Below are positions 44,226 through 55,605 of a stretch of 64,000 nt of DNA, piece by piece (the first letter of the stretch is position 1; the number at the start of each line of letters is the position of its first letter). Made by a program: the position numbers and the translations under genes. The notes beneath the pieces are model-generated. The model searched no databases and was not told where the DNA came from. It saw only the letters and a list, made by a program, of their open reading frames with translations. This stretch comes from Selaginella moellendorffii. Its lineage: Eukaryota; Streptophyta; Lycopodiopsida; Selaginellales; Selaginellaceae. Location: the NCBI RefSeq assembly GCF_000143415.4, contig NW_003314297.1, forward strand, positions 467,412 to 531,411, read 5' to 3'.

Positions 44226-44233
44226 TATAAATA
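44226..44233 (+). promoter_or_regulatory. TATA box of the P450 gene
   Basis: TATAAATA follows the G-box cluster and precedes a CA-rich stretch near 44255, a plausible transcription start. Confidence 0.6.
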
Positions 44234-44687
44234 CGTTGGCATACCTTCACATTCACACGCTCCCGCTCCCTCACAGAAAACCACACGTCTCGCCGTCACG
44301 CCCTCGCGAGTGAGGGGCCAAAGATTCTCCTCCTGGTTTCTCCCAGTTGAGAATATCCGATCTATCAGCGATGTAATGAAAGCAAAGGGGTGGTGTGGTG
44401 GTGTGGTGGTGTGGAGCATTTAAAAACCTAAGCATTGTTTTTTCTTTCTTGCTGGGGCTGTGCTCTCTTTTTTCACGGCCAAGCCGGAGGAGCTCTGGCA
44501 TTCTTTGACTTGATCGACTTTTTTCAATGCAGCGCCGCTAGATCATCGAGACGTCGCGAGGGAGAGCTAAAAAAATAAGGGAAGATCCAGGTTTCTTGTC
44601 TCCATTCTCAGCGGTGTTCTTGATGATCACTTAAGAGTGCCCATTCCGCAATCCAGATAGATAGAGCAGTAGAGGTCCTACCCTGTG

Positions 44688-46650
44688 ATGGATTCATCGG
44701 TATTCCAAGCGATTGTGGCGGCCTTCTTTCTATCCCTCTCGCTCATCCACTTCCTCTTCTTTAGACCGATCAGGCCGGGAGCCAAGAGCAATGTAGATCC
44801 AGGCGTGAAAGGGAGGGATCGTCGCCAGCGATTGCATCTCCCCCCGGGTCCCAAACCATGGCCAGTCATCGGCAATCTCCTCCAGATCGGCCCCTTCCCC
44901 CACAAGAGCATGATGGAATTCACGCGCCGCCACGGCCCGCTCGTCTATCTCAAGCTGGGCGTGGTCCCCACGATCGTGACCGACAGCCCCGCGATCATCC
45001 GCGACATCCTCATCAAGCAAGATCACATCTTCGCGTCGCGGCCGGAGAACATCGCGTGCCAGTACTTCACGTACAATGGCCGCGACATCGCCTTCGCCCC
45101 GTACGGCCAGCACTGGCGGGCAATGCGTAAGATTTGCACGCTGGAGCTCCTCTCGCCGCGGAAGATCGCCTCCTTCCGCGACGGCCGCTGCCAGGAGCTC
45201 AATCTCATGGTGGAGAGCGTCTTCCAGGATCTCGGGAGGGAGGACGGATCATCGCCCACGACGCACAAGATCAATCTCCGCGACAAATTCGCGAGCTTGT
45301 CCTGCAACATCCTCACGCGGATGCTCCTGGGCAAGCGGCACTTCGGCCCGGGCGCCGCCGGGCCCGAGGACGCCGCCGAGCACAAGCAGATGATCTACGA
45401 GGGCTTCGCGCTGGTGAACGCGTTCAATGTGGCCGACTACCTCCCCTTCCTGCGCGCGTTTGATCTGCAGGGCCACGAGAGGAAGATGCGGCGGATCATG
45501 CAGCGCACGGACGAGGTCTACGACGAGATCATCGAGGAGCATCGCCAGAAGCTCGCCAAGAACAGCGGGCGATCTTGCCAGGAACAGCAGGGGGCCAGCT
45601 TCGTGGATGTTTTGCTGTCGGTGCCTGGCGCCAATGGCGAGAAGCAGCTGTCCACGACGACCATCAAGGCGATCATGATTGTAAGTGCCCACCACCTTTT
45701 TGCTTGCTGGCTTGCTTGCTTTCCTCTCGTGTTTGGGTCTTGCAGCATTTGCCGTCTAGCGGCATTTGCTGCCGATGCAACTTACCGTCGCTCGTGTGGA
45801 ACGTCTTTGCTTGAAAAACTGCGGTTAACAATCTAGTGAATGCCGTTGTTAGTTGGTGAATAGGTGCTTACCCTAAAAGGCCCTTTTCCTGCTTTTTCTC
45901 TGGTCAAACATGGGTTAACTGTTGTGCTTGTGGCATATGCCCTTAAAGGACATTTGCTACTTTCTCGGGCGGCGAGTTAATGCGTTCTTTTCTGCTTCTT
46001 TTCGCTGGTTTTTCCAGGACATGCTCTCGGCGGGAACAGACACCTCGTCCGTGATCAGCGAGTGGGCGATGGCCGAGCTGGCACGGCACCCGCGAGAGAT
46101 GGCCAAGGTCCGCGAAGAACTCGACGCGGCGGTGGGCGTTGACCGGCCCGTTGACGAGTCGGACGTGGTCAACCTCAACTATCTCAAGGCGGTGGTGAAG
46201 GAGATCTTCCGGCTCCACCCGGTGGGCGCGTTCCTTATCCCGCATTTCTCCACTGAGGACACGCGGATCGGCGGCTACGACATCCCCAAGAACACGCGCA
46301 TCCTCGTCAACACGTACTCGCTTGGGAGGAGCCGATCGGTGTGGGGCGACGACGTGCATCTCTTCCGCCCCGATCGCTTCCTCGCCTCGCCGGGCGATCT
46401 CTCGTCCCAGATCGTGGAGCTCATGGACTCGGAGTGCCGGGTGGTGCCGTTTGGGGCCGGGCGGAGGAGCTGCCCCGGCGCGTCGCTGGGGTCGTGCATG
46501 GTGGTGATGGGGCTGGCGAGATTGATCCAGAGGTTCGATTGGAGCGCACCGCCAGGGGAGGAGATTGATGTGAGCGAGCGAGTGGGATTCACGGTGCTGG
46601 ACAAGCCGCTGGAGCTCGTCGCCAAGCCGAGGGAGTGCGTAAATTTCTAG
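44688..46650 (+). CDS. Cytochrome P450, CYP71 clan (possibly CYP703-like)
   Basis: This is an ER-anchored haem monooxygenase of 541 residues in two exons, 44688-45680 and 46018-46650, with a 337-bp intron, unusually long for this window. The first ATG is 44688. Visible features are the N-terminal membrane anchor (AIVAAFFLSLSLIHFLFF), the hinge LPPGPKPWPVIGN, WRAMRKICTLELLS (C-helix), the I-helix AGTDTSSVISEW, ExxR in KEIFRLHP, FRPDRF, and the haem loop PFGAGRRSCPGASLG with the cysteine ligand. HFGPG and DYLPFLR segments resemble CYP703, a sporopollenin fatty-acid hydroxylase family conserved to mosses, but lycophyte-specific A-type families are equally possible. The substrate cannot be told by eye. 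Confidence 0.93.
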
Positions 46651-46975
46651 CTCAACTCAAGGTGGATCGATCTTTGGTTCTTCTTCGATTTCTTGCCGCA
46701 AGGGCGATCGTGGATTCTTTCATTTCGTCATGTAGGATCAATTCTCTCATTGTTTGCAGAGGCTTTGCTTTTATCTAGTCCAAGGCCGTGAATGAAAGAA
46801 GACCCCAGTCAACGTCTTTGACTGGGCGGGACTAGAAAGTCAACTCAACTAGAATGCGTGAAACCTCTTTGAGCTGCTAGAGCCATGGTAAACGAGATAC
46901 AAAGACACTCGCCAAGAACAAGAGCGAAAAATAAAGCCCATCTTGGAACTTCTCTCAGAGATTTTTTTTCTGCTA
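46651..46975. other. Convergent 3' spacer, P450 and SmE
   Basis: This holds the probable 3' untranslated regions of two genes ending towards each other. The imperfect inverted pair AGTCAACGTC and TTGACTGGGC near 46806-46826 is short. I see no further gene. Confidence 0.5.
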
Positions 46976-47242
46976 CTACTTGCCGGTGTTCATCATGAGC
47001 GTGATGTTATCGCCCTTGAGGAGGATCCGGCCCAGCGGCTTGCGGGACTTCTTCTTGAGCGAGATCTCGTAGGCGTCGTCCAGTACCAGATTCATGTACT
47101 CGTCAAACCCTATGATCCGGCCCTCGATTCTCAAATCCTTCTGCTCAAACAGCCACACCTGGATCGTCGCCTTGCTCTGCAGGAACCGGAAGATGAGATT
47201 GATGGGCTGGGTCATGATCCGCTGGACTTTGGAGGTCGCCAT
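46976..47242 (-). CDS. SmE: Spliceosomal small nuclear ribonucleoprotein SmE
   Basis: This 88-residue single-exon protein is of exactly the usual size. SmE is one of seven Sm proteins that ring the Sm site of U1, U2, U4 and U5 snRNAs in the spliceosome. The Sm1 motif is [32 protein letters not shown] and the Sm2 motif is [14 protein letters not shown]. The N terminus [20 protein letters not shown] is typical of SmE, not SmF or SmG. It is head-to-head with the peptide deformylase gene, 86 bp apart. Confidence 0.97.
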   Translation of the reverse strand: MATSKVQRIMTQPINLIFRFLQSKATIQVWLFEQKDLRIEGRIIGFDEYMNLVLDDAYEISLKKKSRKPLGRILLKGDNITLMMNTGK

Positions 47243-47328
47243 GGCTGCCGCGCGCGCTTCTCCTCCGCCTTGCCGAGAGCCCTAAAATAAATCTGCAAGA
47301 ATCCTAATTTCTTCTGGTTATTTGGGCA
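47243..47328. promoter_or_regulatory. 86-bp bidirectional promoter, SmE and peptide deformylase
   Basis: Two start codons face away from each other across only 86 bp, so both genes must share promoter DNA. No TATA box is seen apart from AAAATAAAT near 47284, as is usual for such housekeeping divergent pairs. Confidence 0.55.
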
Positions 47329-48415
47329 ATGGCGGCAGCGGGGCGCCTGGCGGTGGGATGCGCCGTCGCGTGGCGGAAATCCGTGGCGCCACGGAATGGA
47401 TTTCGATCGAGATTGAATGCGGGCGTATTCCGGCAGCAGCAGCAGCGAGGATTTCAAGTGATAACGGCAGCTAGACGGCTGTTCACGGAGCTGAAGAAGA
47501 TACGGGAGGAAGCCGATGGTGAGATTGCGTGGTATGCGGTTCTTGCCTCCTGATTTTCTTGTTTCCTCGCAGCTGGCCCCGTGGAATTCGATTCCAATCT
47601 CAGCATTGTCTTGTATCCCGATCCCAAGCTCCGCGCGAGGAACATCCGCATCAACTCCTTTGATGATAACCTCAAGAAGCTTGTCGATGAGATGCTGGAC
47701 GTGATGTACAGGTATGTTCTTCCCGAATTTCATCGCTGCCAAACGCTGGCATGCTTTGTTTTCTTGTCTTCTTTTCTTTTTTGCCAGGACAGATGGAGTA
47801 GGCTTGTCCGCTCCACAGGTAGGCGTCAATGCCAGGCTCATGGTCTTTAATCCCGAGGGTGAAAGAGGCAAAGGCAAAGAGTACGTTTTCGTGAATCCAA
47901 TGATTGTCAAGTTTGGGAAAGAGCGAGAAGCTGATAGAGAAGGATGCCTATCTTTTTACAGCGCTCAAGCCGATGTCGAGGTACTATTCCTTTGTACTTG
48001 AGATTCTCTTTTATGGTTTATGTCTTTGTTCCCAGAGACCGATATCGATCCGAGTCGAAGCTCAAGATATCAACGGGAAGAAATTCGGTACCACCTTCAG
48101 GGGCTGGACTGCTCGAATTTTCCAACATGAGTATGATCACCTGGAGGTAAGGTCTCGTTTGGTTTCTTCTGTGCAGACATCAAGGTGGCCGTGGTATTTG
48201 TTCGCACAGGGTGTCCTCTACATCGACCGGATGACTCCAAAAGCATTGAACTCCATTGGAAAAGAACTTTTGGTACTGTTGCCTGTATAGATTCCATTGT
48301 TGTATGTTCTCTCACGGCTTTGTTGCAGAATCTGGAAGAGGAGTTTGAGAAGAGAACTGGGACGCCTCGTCCCGAGTCGGTTAAAGACAAACTGTTAAGC
48401 TCAGTAGCGTCTTGA
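47329..48415 (+). CDS. PDF1B: Peptide deformylase, organellar PDF1B-type
   Basis: The enzyme removes the formyl group from the initiator Met of plastid- and mitochondrion-made proteins. Six exons are inferred: 47329-47518, 47573-47711, 47788-47980, 48036-48146, 48210-48272, 48329-48415. They give 260 residues. The first ~60 residues are basic and Ala/Arg-rich with almost no acids, an organelle transit peptide. All three metal/catalytic motifs are present: GVGLSAPQVG (motif 1), EGCLS (motif 2, Cys ligand) and QHEYDHLEG (motif 3, two His ligands and catalytic Glu). After EGCLS the usual FPGIYA-type stretch of PDF1B reads FYSAQADV, an unusual change near the S1' pocket. The C-terminal helix (NLEEEFEKRTGTPRPE) supports PDF1B over PDF1A. 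A broken fragment of this gene lies at 9.4 kb. Confidence 0.95.
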
Positions 48416-49553
48416 AATGCAAAGTGTTTGTTCTGGAAAGGTGCTCGGTTCGATTACGTTCTTTGCGCTCCGTTTGAACTTACCGGAAATTTCGGCTGGC
48501 GCTGAAGATGGAATCTAATCGAGCGGTGAGCGCCTTGCTTATATTTCCATCGTAGAGAGTTGAACCTTTTCTCTTTTCTTTTCTTGTGTGTTATTTTTTC
48601 AGAGTTGCTGTCGACGATCCCGCGCCACACGAGCTACCATCTGGCCAGATGGCTGACCTTCAAATCATCCTGGTTGACGTAGAATCAGGGCACTGACTAC
48701 CTCCAAAGTGGTGAAGATGGCCCGAAATAAGTGTGAAGAACGAAGCGAGAAACATTGGCCCATTAGGCGGTGCGTGGCGTAGCCCAAGGAGGAGCTCTTG
48801 TTTTCCTGGAGTTCTTTTGTCTCCAATAACGCAGCAGACACAAGGAAGTTCCGAATTTTCTGGGAGGAGTCCCGCAGAGCTGTGAAGGGAGACATCGGCT
48901 CGTGACGTTCTCGGGCAGCTTCTCCACCAGATTTCGGTCAGATTATCGCTCAGAACTTTGTCTCAGGGAGAGAGAATCTGGAAGTCATCTCTCAGCCTCA
49001 GGCATTAACACCTTTGGGACGACTTAAAAAATCTCAAGTACTTGTCGTCACTCGGGTTCAATTCACGCAAAGTACTCGAGGAACGCTACGGCAGAAAATA
49101 AGTGCGGGCGAGAAAGCGGAGGATGCGTATCCCGGCAGGCGACAAGGAGGCAAAAACGCGGATACATCCGGAAAAGCAGGTGTCTCAGCATGGGGAGCCA
49201 GCAGCCGAAATCCAAACGCAACGACAGAGGTGGCAACAGCAGATATGAGATGATCGAGTACAGGAGACGACGGCCAGGAGGCTGACACGAAGGAGATCGG
49301 CGTGGAAGGACAACATCCGAGGTAGTGTTTGTTTTGACGAAAATGACTAGGGGCCTAATTTTGTGTTTTTGACAACAAAAACGTGCTGCAGGATACGTGC
49401 AGGACTAGTTAGCAGCCAGCTCGCATTGACTGAATTTTCCAAACACATTCCTCTTTGTAAGGAGTTGTGGTAAGTCGGAATTTCATGTTTTAAAGCTATC
49501 CTCTTATTCTTCTCTTCGCTCTTGAACTTTCCCATCGTGAGGCTCCTTTCAGG
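48416..49553. other. Intergenic region upstream of the lipase gene
   Basis: This 1.1-kb stretch has no supported gene. CTCCTTTCAG directly before the lipase ATG (49543-49552) looks like a splice acceptor, so part of the region may be a 5' leader exon and intron of the lipase transcript. Confidence 0.45.
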
Positions 49554-51298
49554 ATGAGCGGGATTGTCGCAGATGATAGCAGCTACCTTGTAACACACTA
49601 TACGAGCGTGTGGTCGTACCTGTGGCCTCACATCTCTCATTCTTTGGAAGTCGGGAGCGTGAACTTGGATTGGAGAGCGAGATGTTCTCTGTTTATGCTC
49701 CGGAGCGTGAGGTCTGTCTCTCAACCGCTGAAGCACTTTGGAAGATGGACGGAGAAGGCAATTAACCTGTGTGCAGCCAATGGAGGAATTCTCAGGACCT
49801 TGTATACACTTTCGATAGATCCACAGGGTAAATAGAATTGATTTCACGGTGTTGACTTTTGATTGTGTTGTTGTTCTCCAGCGCTTGTTGATCTTGCCGA
49901 GGACTCGGAGAGCTACCTGACTTTCAACGGCCACATGGAACCAAGAACCAGCCTCCTCCAAGCCCCTTTGTCTCAGCGTCTTTGTCTTTCATGTCCAGAC
50001 TCCAAAGCGGTAGCAGATGTTTGTGCTATGGCGTCTAAGGTTGCGTATGAGAGCCCGAAGTTCATCGAATTTGTCGTGAATCAGAATTGGAAGGTAAGTC
50101 CAAGCCTTGCACAACCTCTGACTCCATCAGCTTCTCCTGTGCAGATGCATCTACTAGGAACTTACAACTGTTGGAACGGTAAGAGGTTATTTTTCTCGCT
50201 ATCCAGTTTCATCTGACGTTGCTGTCTCTCTTTCATGCTACAGAGTTTCAGAAAAAAAACTCGACTCAAGCTTTCATCTTTGCCGACCGGGAAACTGATG
50301 CAGAAGCCATCGTTCTTGCCTTCCGGGGAACGGAAGCCTTCAATGCATACGACTGGTGCACAGACTTGGATTTCTCCTGGTACGAGCTGCCGCAGCTCGG
50401 CCGTGTCCATCTCGGATTCCTTGAAGCACTGGGCCTGGGCGACAGGAACAGGATGCAAAGCTTCCAGAGGTTGAAGCAGAACATCTACGAGAACTCGAGG
50501 ACTCCGTTGCCACAGACTCCGACGTCTGGACTGCCGGACTTTGTCCTCAGCGACGAGACGAAGCTGCTTGCGTACGACCACATCAGCGCGGAGCTCATCA
50601 CTATCCTACGGAACCACAGAAACGCAAAGCTCTACATCACCGGTCACAGCCTCGGCGGCGCTCTAGCGACTCTCTTCACCGCCATGCTCTTCTACAACCG
50701 GGAAGAGCATCGCATCTTTTACAACACCGAGGACGATGTTGCCAGGAGGCTCGCGGCGCTCTACACGTTTGGCCAGCCCCGTGTTGGAGACGAGAGCTTC
50801 GCGTCCTTCATGGACGCCAGCTTAAACAAGCCAACCATGAGGTACTTTAGAGTTGTCTACAATAACGACGTGGTAGCTCGAGTCCCCTTCGACAACTCTT
50901 TGTTTGGCTTCAAGCATTTCGGGAATTGCTGCTACTTCACTCACAACTACACCCTCCAGGTACTTTACTTCGAGACACTGCTCTCTGTGTAGGATCCATA
51001 TTAACGTTCTGCACAGATCCTTCCGGACGAGCCATTTCCCAATTTCCTCTCCCCGGTTTACATGGTGCTGTCCCGGCTTTACGCGCTGTTCGAGCTCGTC
51101 CAGAGCTTCTTCATGAGCTATAGATATGGCGGGGAGTTTAGCGAGACGAGGTTGTCCACTGTGGCAAGGATTGCAGGCTTGCTCGTGCCTGGGATCGCCG
51201 GGCACAGCTTGGTGAATTACGTCAACTGCGTCCGGCTGGGTCCCGACCATCTCGATCCGGCGTGCCTGCAAAACTCTGAGTGGGATAAATCACAGTAA
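49554..51298 (+). CDS. Class 3 triacylglycerol lipase, oil-body-lipase (OBL) type
   Basis: OBL-type lipases hydrolyse acylglycerols at lipid droplets in seeds, spores and pollen. Five exons are inferred: 49554-49827, 49882-50093, 50145-50178, 50244-50959, 51017-51298. They give 505 residues. Diagnostic blocks are LGTYNCWNEFQKKNSTQAFI, IVLAFRGTEAFNAYDWCTDL (oxyanion region), LPQLGRVHLGFLEALGLG, the nucleophile elbow YITGHSLGGALATLF, YTFGQPRVGDESFA, RVVYNNDVVARVPFD (catalytic Asp) and a C-terminal GHSLVNYVNCVRLG with the catalytic His. The catalytic triad is therefore complete. The third exon is only 34 bp. The N-terminal ~90 residues form the hydrophobic region that precedes the lipase domain in this family. 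Confidence 0.92.
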
Positions 51299-52448
51299 TC
51301 ATCGCAACTATTTCGTATTTTTGAACATAGAAAGGGATGGCAGGCTTCGAATCTGCGCTGGCAAGCCCACAGCCGCTTGGCACGTCCACCTTAGCTGCTG
51401 GTGTTAACTAATGTATTGTAAAATTAAGAACAAATAGAAAATAAATAAAATGAAATAAATAAAATGAATATGTGAGGGCTGGGTGTATGTCCAAGTGTAT
51501 GGTTACAATGCCATATATTAATATTAATGGCTGTACATTAATATTAACATAGTAGCATTACATATTTATGCATGCATTTCCATATTCCATGCATTTACAT
51601 TAGTGGAAATGTAGGGAAACTTTGATTGTCCATAGGATTTTTGTTTAAATCTAACTTTTGCATTATTTAAATTTTATTTTTCTTATAGCTTTCTGAATTT
51701 CTTCTTTTATGCTTTTTCCTTTTTATTCATCTTCATAGTAGAGTAGTAACTTCTTCCTCCTTTGACTCTGGAGCAATAATTGGTGTAGTTTCTTGATGTT
51801 ATGCAATTGCAATTGAATAATTAAACTTAGTTGATAGTGGCATTTATAATGTGTGGTATAATTTTTCTTACTCTTACTACCAATCCTTACATCTAGTGAA
51901 AGTTTTTTAATGAGAATTCTAAAGATGATATATACCATTAGTTTAATCACTTTATAGTGATTATCACATATTATTCTTAGGATGATGTTTAATGTTTGCA
52001 TGAGTTTACTACGTGTTTCCAAGGGACAGTATTATAGTGGTACCATGGTTTGGGTATAGCCACTCGTGTGGATTATAACATTCTCTTAGACATTTTTAAA
52101 TGTGTATTTGGACATACTGATAATTGTGATGATACCTTCTAACAATTGCATTATCTTCATTAAGGGCTATTTGAGTTAATGATGCAATTTGACATTCGTT
52201 TTCAGAGCCTTTTGCTTTGTGCAAAATCAAATATATCGAAGTGGATCAAATTAAGAATATTGTGGCCAATTTTATCAAGATTTTGTAGGATTTATGCATG
52301 CACTTATTCTAACCACTCTTAATAATGTTTTTTGCCTAACACAACACTATGAGATTTTACTTCTTCCATTTTTAGATAGTCATGTTCTAATGGAGGTTGA
52401 TGTTGTTGTTGCCAGAGTTTAAAAATAAAAGCAAAGATGTGGTTATGG
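51299..52448. other. AT-rich intergenic region
   Basis: Apart from a tRNA relic at 51334-51389, no gene is seen. It marks the change from the gene island to transposon-rich DNA. ATTAATATTAA appears as a small duplicated phrase near 51516-51547. Confidence 0.45.
51334..51389 (-). pseudogene. tRNA-Ser relic lacking the anticodon arm
   Basis: On the minus strand GTGGACGTGCC, then GTGGGCTTGCC and GCAGATTCGAAGCCTGCC match the acceptor, variable and T-arm of the tRNA-Ser at 31626. The sequence between the D-stem and variable arm, including the whole anticodon arm, is deleted, and the 3' acceptor strand is mutated (CATCCC). It cannot be a working tRNA. Confidence 0.75.
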
Positions 52449-53106
52449 TGTAACACATGTGATCATGGGATGAGATTTGGATATACTGTCACCGTAGATC
52501 CTTGGAACCTTGGGGGATAAATAGGGATAAAAATAGCCACTAAAGGCTCTCTTATCAAGCAATTGCCCTTTTTAAAGTTGGCTTAAGGGGAGAGAGATAA
52601 AGTGTGTTACATGTGGTATTAGAGCAAATGATATGGGTTCAATTCCCATTGATTAGTTAAAATATAATATACCTTTGAGCAATGTATATTTCTACCTTTA
52701 AAATTTGAAATCGTACATATTGGGCATCCATGCGTATGTCCTTCCTTTTGTGTGGAGTATCCATGGACAAAGGTATCCACCGTGGGACTGTAGTACAGGT
52801 GGATAACTAGTTACCTCACATGAATAGTTGGTCTATACAATGGAAGGATTGGTAGATTCAGTGTGGAAATGGAAGTGTTGATTCCCCTTGGTTTAGTAGG
52901 GGTTGTGAGTTAATAGTCAATGAGGATATTAAAATCTCTCAAGAGGGGGTGAGTGTAGTGCATATGATCATGGGATGAAATTTAGATATATTGTCATCGT
53001 GAATCTTTAAAACTTTGGGGGATAAAAATAGCTATTAAGGGCTCTTTCATTAAGCAATTACTCTTTTTTCAGTTGACTTAAGGAGAGAGAAATAAGGTGC
53101 ATTACA
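52449..53106 (+). mobile_element. TRIM element, complete copy 2
   Basis: This is the same family as the element at 1256-1931. The left repeat is 52449-52611 and the right repeat 52954-53106. The primer-binding site TGGTATTAGAGC (one change) is at 52614, and the purine tract AAGAGGGGGTGAG (52941-52953) lies just before the right repeat. The interior aligns with copy 1 throughout and again has no coding capacity. Flanks TATGG and CATGG look like a 5-bp target duplication with one change. The repeats have diverged more than in copy 1 and the right one has small deletions, so this is an older insertion. Confidence 0.88.
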
Positions 53107-53831
53107 CATGGCTATGATGTCCATTATTAGGTGTGTGATAAAGTTAGTCACATATATCGGTGTTATTGACATTTTTTGGATTAGCATCCTCTATTTTCTA
53201 GATGGAGATTTTGGCATCAATAATGTCCTATTGGTACTATTGCAATGGAAAGTCTGAACACTGAGATGCTTCTGAGAAATACGAGTAATGGAAGTCCTTG
53301 CATAAATAAGTCAGTGACCTTTTCATCTTTCTTTCGGGAGTATTATCAAGAGGTTCACTCGGCACCAATTCATCCAGTATTTACTTTCCAAACTCATTTT
53401 TATTAGTTGATATAGGTTTAACCTTATCCTCTATTGCTTAGTCTGTTGCCACATGTTACCATCTATATATACATTGTGCGATAGAGCCAATTTTCATTCT
53501 TTATGGCAATAACCATACACATGCATAGTTGTGCATATGGGTGATCTTGAGTTTGAGTTAGTCATTGAGAATGATGCTAAATCAAGCTTTAACATCATCT
53601 TTGGTATAAATTAATTGCAATATAGTCATGATAAGTGTGACTTTGAGGCTTCTTCCCCTTATATCATACTTACTTATATTTCATCCATTCCTCTCACTTC
53701 TATTCTTCTTGGTTCCTTTATTTTTACCTCTGTTTCCATCACTTTTATCTTCCTATTACTTTTTCATATGTTTCCATTTTGTTCTTCTGTTCCTTCTTTA
53801 AATCCCTCTAATAGTTAGTTTTTATATTGTA
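53107..53831. other. AT-rich spacer after TRIM copy 2
   Basis: No gene was recognised. The start of a gypsy relic may extend back into the end of this stretch. Confidence 0.4.
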
Positions 53832-54250
53832 GTGGTTGACTGTCTTATGAAGGAGTATGTCAATTTCTTCAAATTTGACCTGTCATCTGGAGCTAAAATT
53901 GCAACACATCATCTTAATCTAATTGAGGATACTCATTCAATCAAAATTTCTATTCATTGTCAGTTACCAAAAGAGATCAAGAGTTTATGTATAAACATTA
54001 ACAAGATGTTGGAAAAGGGTGTTATCCGAAAGTTATAAAACCCTTGGGCATGTGAGCTTCATCTTGTGATGAAGCTTGATAGAAGTATTTATTTATACAT
54101 GATTATTATCCATTAAATAAAGTGACTATCCCAGGTGTATACCCTCTTATTCACATTTCTGATTTCCTGGATTATTTGGGGAGAAGTTATTAAAGTAAGA
54201 TCTTGCTTTTACGTACTGGCAAGTGCTAATAATTGAAGAGGATATGCCTA
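53832..54250 (+). pseudogene. Gypsy reverse-transcriptase relic
   Basis: In broken frames, segments match the entry to the Ty3/gypsy RT domain: HHLNLIEDTHSIKI, then INKMLEKGVIRKL, a NPWACELHLV-like piece, and YPLNKVTIPGVYPLIHISDF. Stops and frameshifts interrupt it, and no LTR, RNase H or integrase follows. Confidence 0.7.
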
Positions 54251-54850
54251 AAACTATTTTTAATACACTATAAGCTAGGGTTTTTGGGCTAATTGATATG
54301 CACATTTTCTATATTCCCTTTCCATATTCCAAGCACTCACAAACATGTTTATAAATTATAAATACAAGCTTAATCTAAATGAATAACAAGTGTTAGATGG
54401 TAGAATATCCTAGAATATCTAAGTATATTTTAAGTATATCCACTACTCACAAGTTTGCTTAAGCAAACCAATAAATATTAGCTAATAAAAAGAATACTTC
54501 ATGCAAATTTGGATAATGTAGTAAATGTTTAACATGAGATTTAGCAGATACTTTTCTGTTTTTAGTGTTTTCGATGATGAAGCCTAAGTGCTTTTTGTTG
54601 AATGGGACTTTGAAAGATCTCCCAGTCGAGCACGAAGTAGTTGTTGCATATTTGCCTGCCCATCTCCACAACTTTGAGATGCTCGGGATGCTAAAGTGCT
54701 CTAGAGATCAGTAAATATGTCCCTTCAATACAAAGCTTGATAGCTTTATGAGCAATGCAGTTCAGCTCCTCTGCCATGAGAACTTGGACCAGCACCAGCA
54801 AATGGAAACCTCCAGGAGGAGTCCCATGGTCGTAGCTAGTGCCTCGGACG
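54251..54850. other. Spacer between RT relic and ACR3 pseudogene
   Basis: I see no gene. The 3' end of the former ACR3 gene would have lain here, but I could not recognise its last transmembrane segments. Confidence 0.4.
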
Positions 54851-54867
54851 AGTCTATGTCAGAGACT

Positions 54868-55605
54868 CAGCTCTAAATTGTTGCTCGACACCGTGAACAC
54901 CTGCGGGACCGACTGCTCATACAAGACCTTCATCAGCAGGCACAGCCCCACAGTCACGGCAAACATGACTCCAAAGTAAATCACCAGAGGCTTCGCCACC
55001 TTTGCCTCCAGATTCCCCAAGCACGGGTGGTGCGCCTGGAGAAAGAATATGATGAAGATGGTGTAGCACAAACCCAGCAGCATGAAGGATCTAACACCTC
55101 TGGAGCACAAAAGTTCTTGCATGATCATCCCTACCACCAGTGGAACAAAAGCATGCTCTTGGCGACTTCCAACGTTAATCCCCGTGTCCCTGAGGAAGAA
55201 GAGCGGGAGTGTTCTTTAGAGGAGGATCTGGAGCAGTTGAAAGCACGAGGATGGATCACCCTTTGCGAGAATGTTCCAAACCAGAACCATGGCTGTGCAG
55301 CGAGGTATGATTTCTGTATCCTGGCAAGTTTGGCGCCCATGCCAGGCCTGTCATATCAGCCAATTGAGGAGGAAACTCAGCGCCAGGCTCTTGAGCAGAG
55401 CGCCACCCACGAGCATCTTTCCTAAGAGCTTGTAGTGGACCCTGCACAGGACTGGATCATCACCCATATGTGTTTGTTATGCTACCTACAGGTTTGCTTA
55501 AGTAAATTGGCCAACAGCGATTGGGAGTGAGACAGAGGTGATGTTTGCGACTTGGAATGCCTCTCTCACTCTGTAGTATCCGAGCAGAACAACCGAGACC
55601 ATCAC
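54868..55605 (-). pseudogene. ACR3: ACR3-type arsenite efflux transporter, broken and 5'-truncated
   Basis: ACR3 proteins (BASS superfamily, ten membrane segments) export arsenite or load it into vacuoles. On the minus strand, recognisable pieces occur in the right order: LLGYYRVREAFQV and SVSLPIAVG (55600-55500), PVLCRVHYKLLGKMLVGGAL and LALSFLLNWLI, a NLPGYR segment, RCTAMVLVWNILAKGD with the conserved Cys, then SFMLLGLCYTIFIIFFLQAH, AKPLVIYFGVMFAVTVG and FTVSSNNLELS. Stops and frameshifts separate them, the middle is deleted, and the 5' end stops exactly at the gypsy LTR. The N-terminal and C-terminal ends are absent. Confidence 0.8.

Larger units (their letters stand above)
43866..44687. 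promoter_or_regulatory. P450 promoter and long 5' leader
   Basis: This interval contains two G-boxes, an ACGT site and a TATA box, listed separately. The ~430 bp between the TATA box and the ATG would be leader, with a short GGTGT-type run near 44395-44412. An intron in the leader is possible but was not placed. Confidence 0.5.
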
